64,000 nt of DNA, taken from Agapetus fuscipes. Its lineage: Eukaryota; Arthropoda; Insecta; Trichoptera; Glossosomatidae. The stretch spans positions 4,340,001 to 4,404,000 of the forward strand of contig OX637345.1 in assembly GCA_951799405.1 (NCBI GenBank), read 5' to 3'. Below the pieces are notes generated by a model that did no database searches, was not told the origin of the DNA, and saw nothing but the letters and a program-made list of their open reading frames with translations. The translations under genes were made by a program, and so were the position numbers. This document shows positions 63,668-64,000 of this stretch, piece by piece; within the stretch, counting starts at the first letter, position 1, and the number at the start of each line of letters is the position of its first letter.

Positions 63668-63676
63668 TATTTCACA

Positions 63677-64000
63677 CTGTAAAAAAACAACACCTTTCGT
63701 ACACCATGTTTCAACACACCATTTCTCCTCTCAGCACTTCCCACAACGTTGACAATAACCAGAAATGCAAATCAAAACACAGAACATAATATTAACACAA
63801 AAACATCAATTTATCACTAAATATTTCGTTTGTCGATTCACCGTTGTGCACTTTTCATTTTATCTGTCGCGACATAATGTGAGACGGGCCGCGGTATCAC
63901 CATCCGACACAACACGCGAGGAAACAAGTTTACATATTTTTACAAGTAACGAGAGACAACGGGCAGACAACACCTACGATAGTGAATTGTGAAAACGTTG
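63677..64000 (-). other. Upstream intron/5' UTR region of the kinase gene
   Basis: An acceptor tract at 63677-63692 implies an upstream non-coding exon. 63840-63990 is less AT-rich and may hold it (CAACG|GTGAATC near 63842 is a possible donor). Not proven. Confidence 0.3.

Noticed and set aside
63765..63992. 75-codon plus frame at the right edge
   Set aside because: Overlaps the likely 5' UTR/promoter region of the kinase gene on the other strand and shows no family resemblance.

Overview
This 64-kb window is eukaryotic genomic DNA, most probably from an arthropod. The evidence is a split protein-coding gene with consensus GT/AG introns, a 5S-rRNA-like sequence with arthropod-type ends, and a dense, heavily nested population of LINEs, tRNA-derived SINEs, palindromic MITE-like elements and an intact mariner transposon. 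I cannot place it below phylum from sequence alone.

The only host gene I can support runs right to left across the whole window on the minus strand. It is a lemur-tyrosine-kinase-like (LMTK/AATYK-like) receptor kinase. Seven coding exons join in phase: signal peptide (63580-63667), transmembrane segment (61066-61175), long juxtamembrane exon (5391-5850), glycine loop (3588-3661), N-lobe with the VAVK lysine (2421-2654), alpha-E region (1872-2005), and catalytic/activation loops (323-482). Together they encode 420 residues, and the gene continues off the left edge. The catalytic loop is degenerate (HPD, with Gly where the magnesium-binding Asn is expected; DYG; APK in place of APE).

Almost all the rest lies inside the roughly 55-kb intron between the transmembrane and juxtamembrane exons, and is layered mobile DNA. 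At 23.7-28.5 kb an RTE-clade LINE sits inside a tRNA-Thr-like SINE, with its target duplication visible; its 5' UTR/endonuclease half is present twice. At 57.8-59.1 kb there is an intact mariner-like transposon with TA target duplication. Three tRNA-derived SINE families (Thr-like, Gly-like, Leu/Ser-like heads) and a very abundant 250-270 bp repeat ending in (TTAGA)n recur throughout. Palindromic elements are recognisable by terminal inverted repeats and, for one family, by two independent empty sites. Many 3' ends of CR1/L2-like and RTE-like LINEs are scattered as dead fragments.

Recurring patterns that a standard annotation would miss: (1) about ten short motifs resembling a hammerhead-ribozyme core, with a compensatory-changing stem; (2) the same tRNA-Thr-like SINE body joined to two different LINE 3' tails; (3) a 5S-like sequence fused directly to a SINE; (4) several element families built from degenerate 15-bp or 30-bp periods; (5) multi-layer nests that give an order of insertion.
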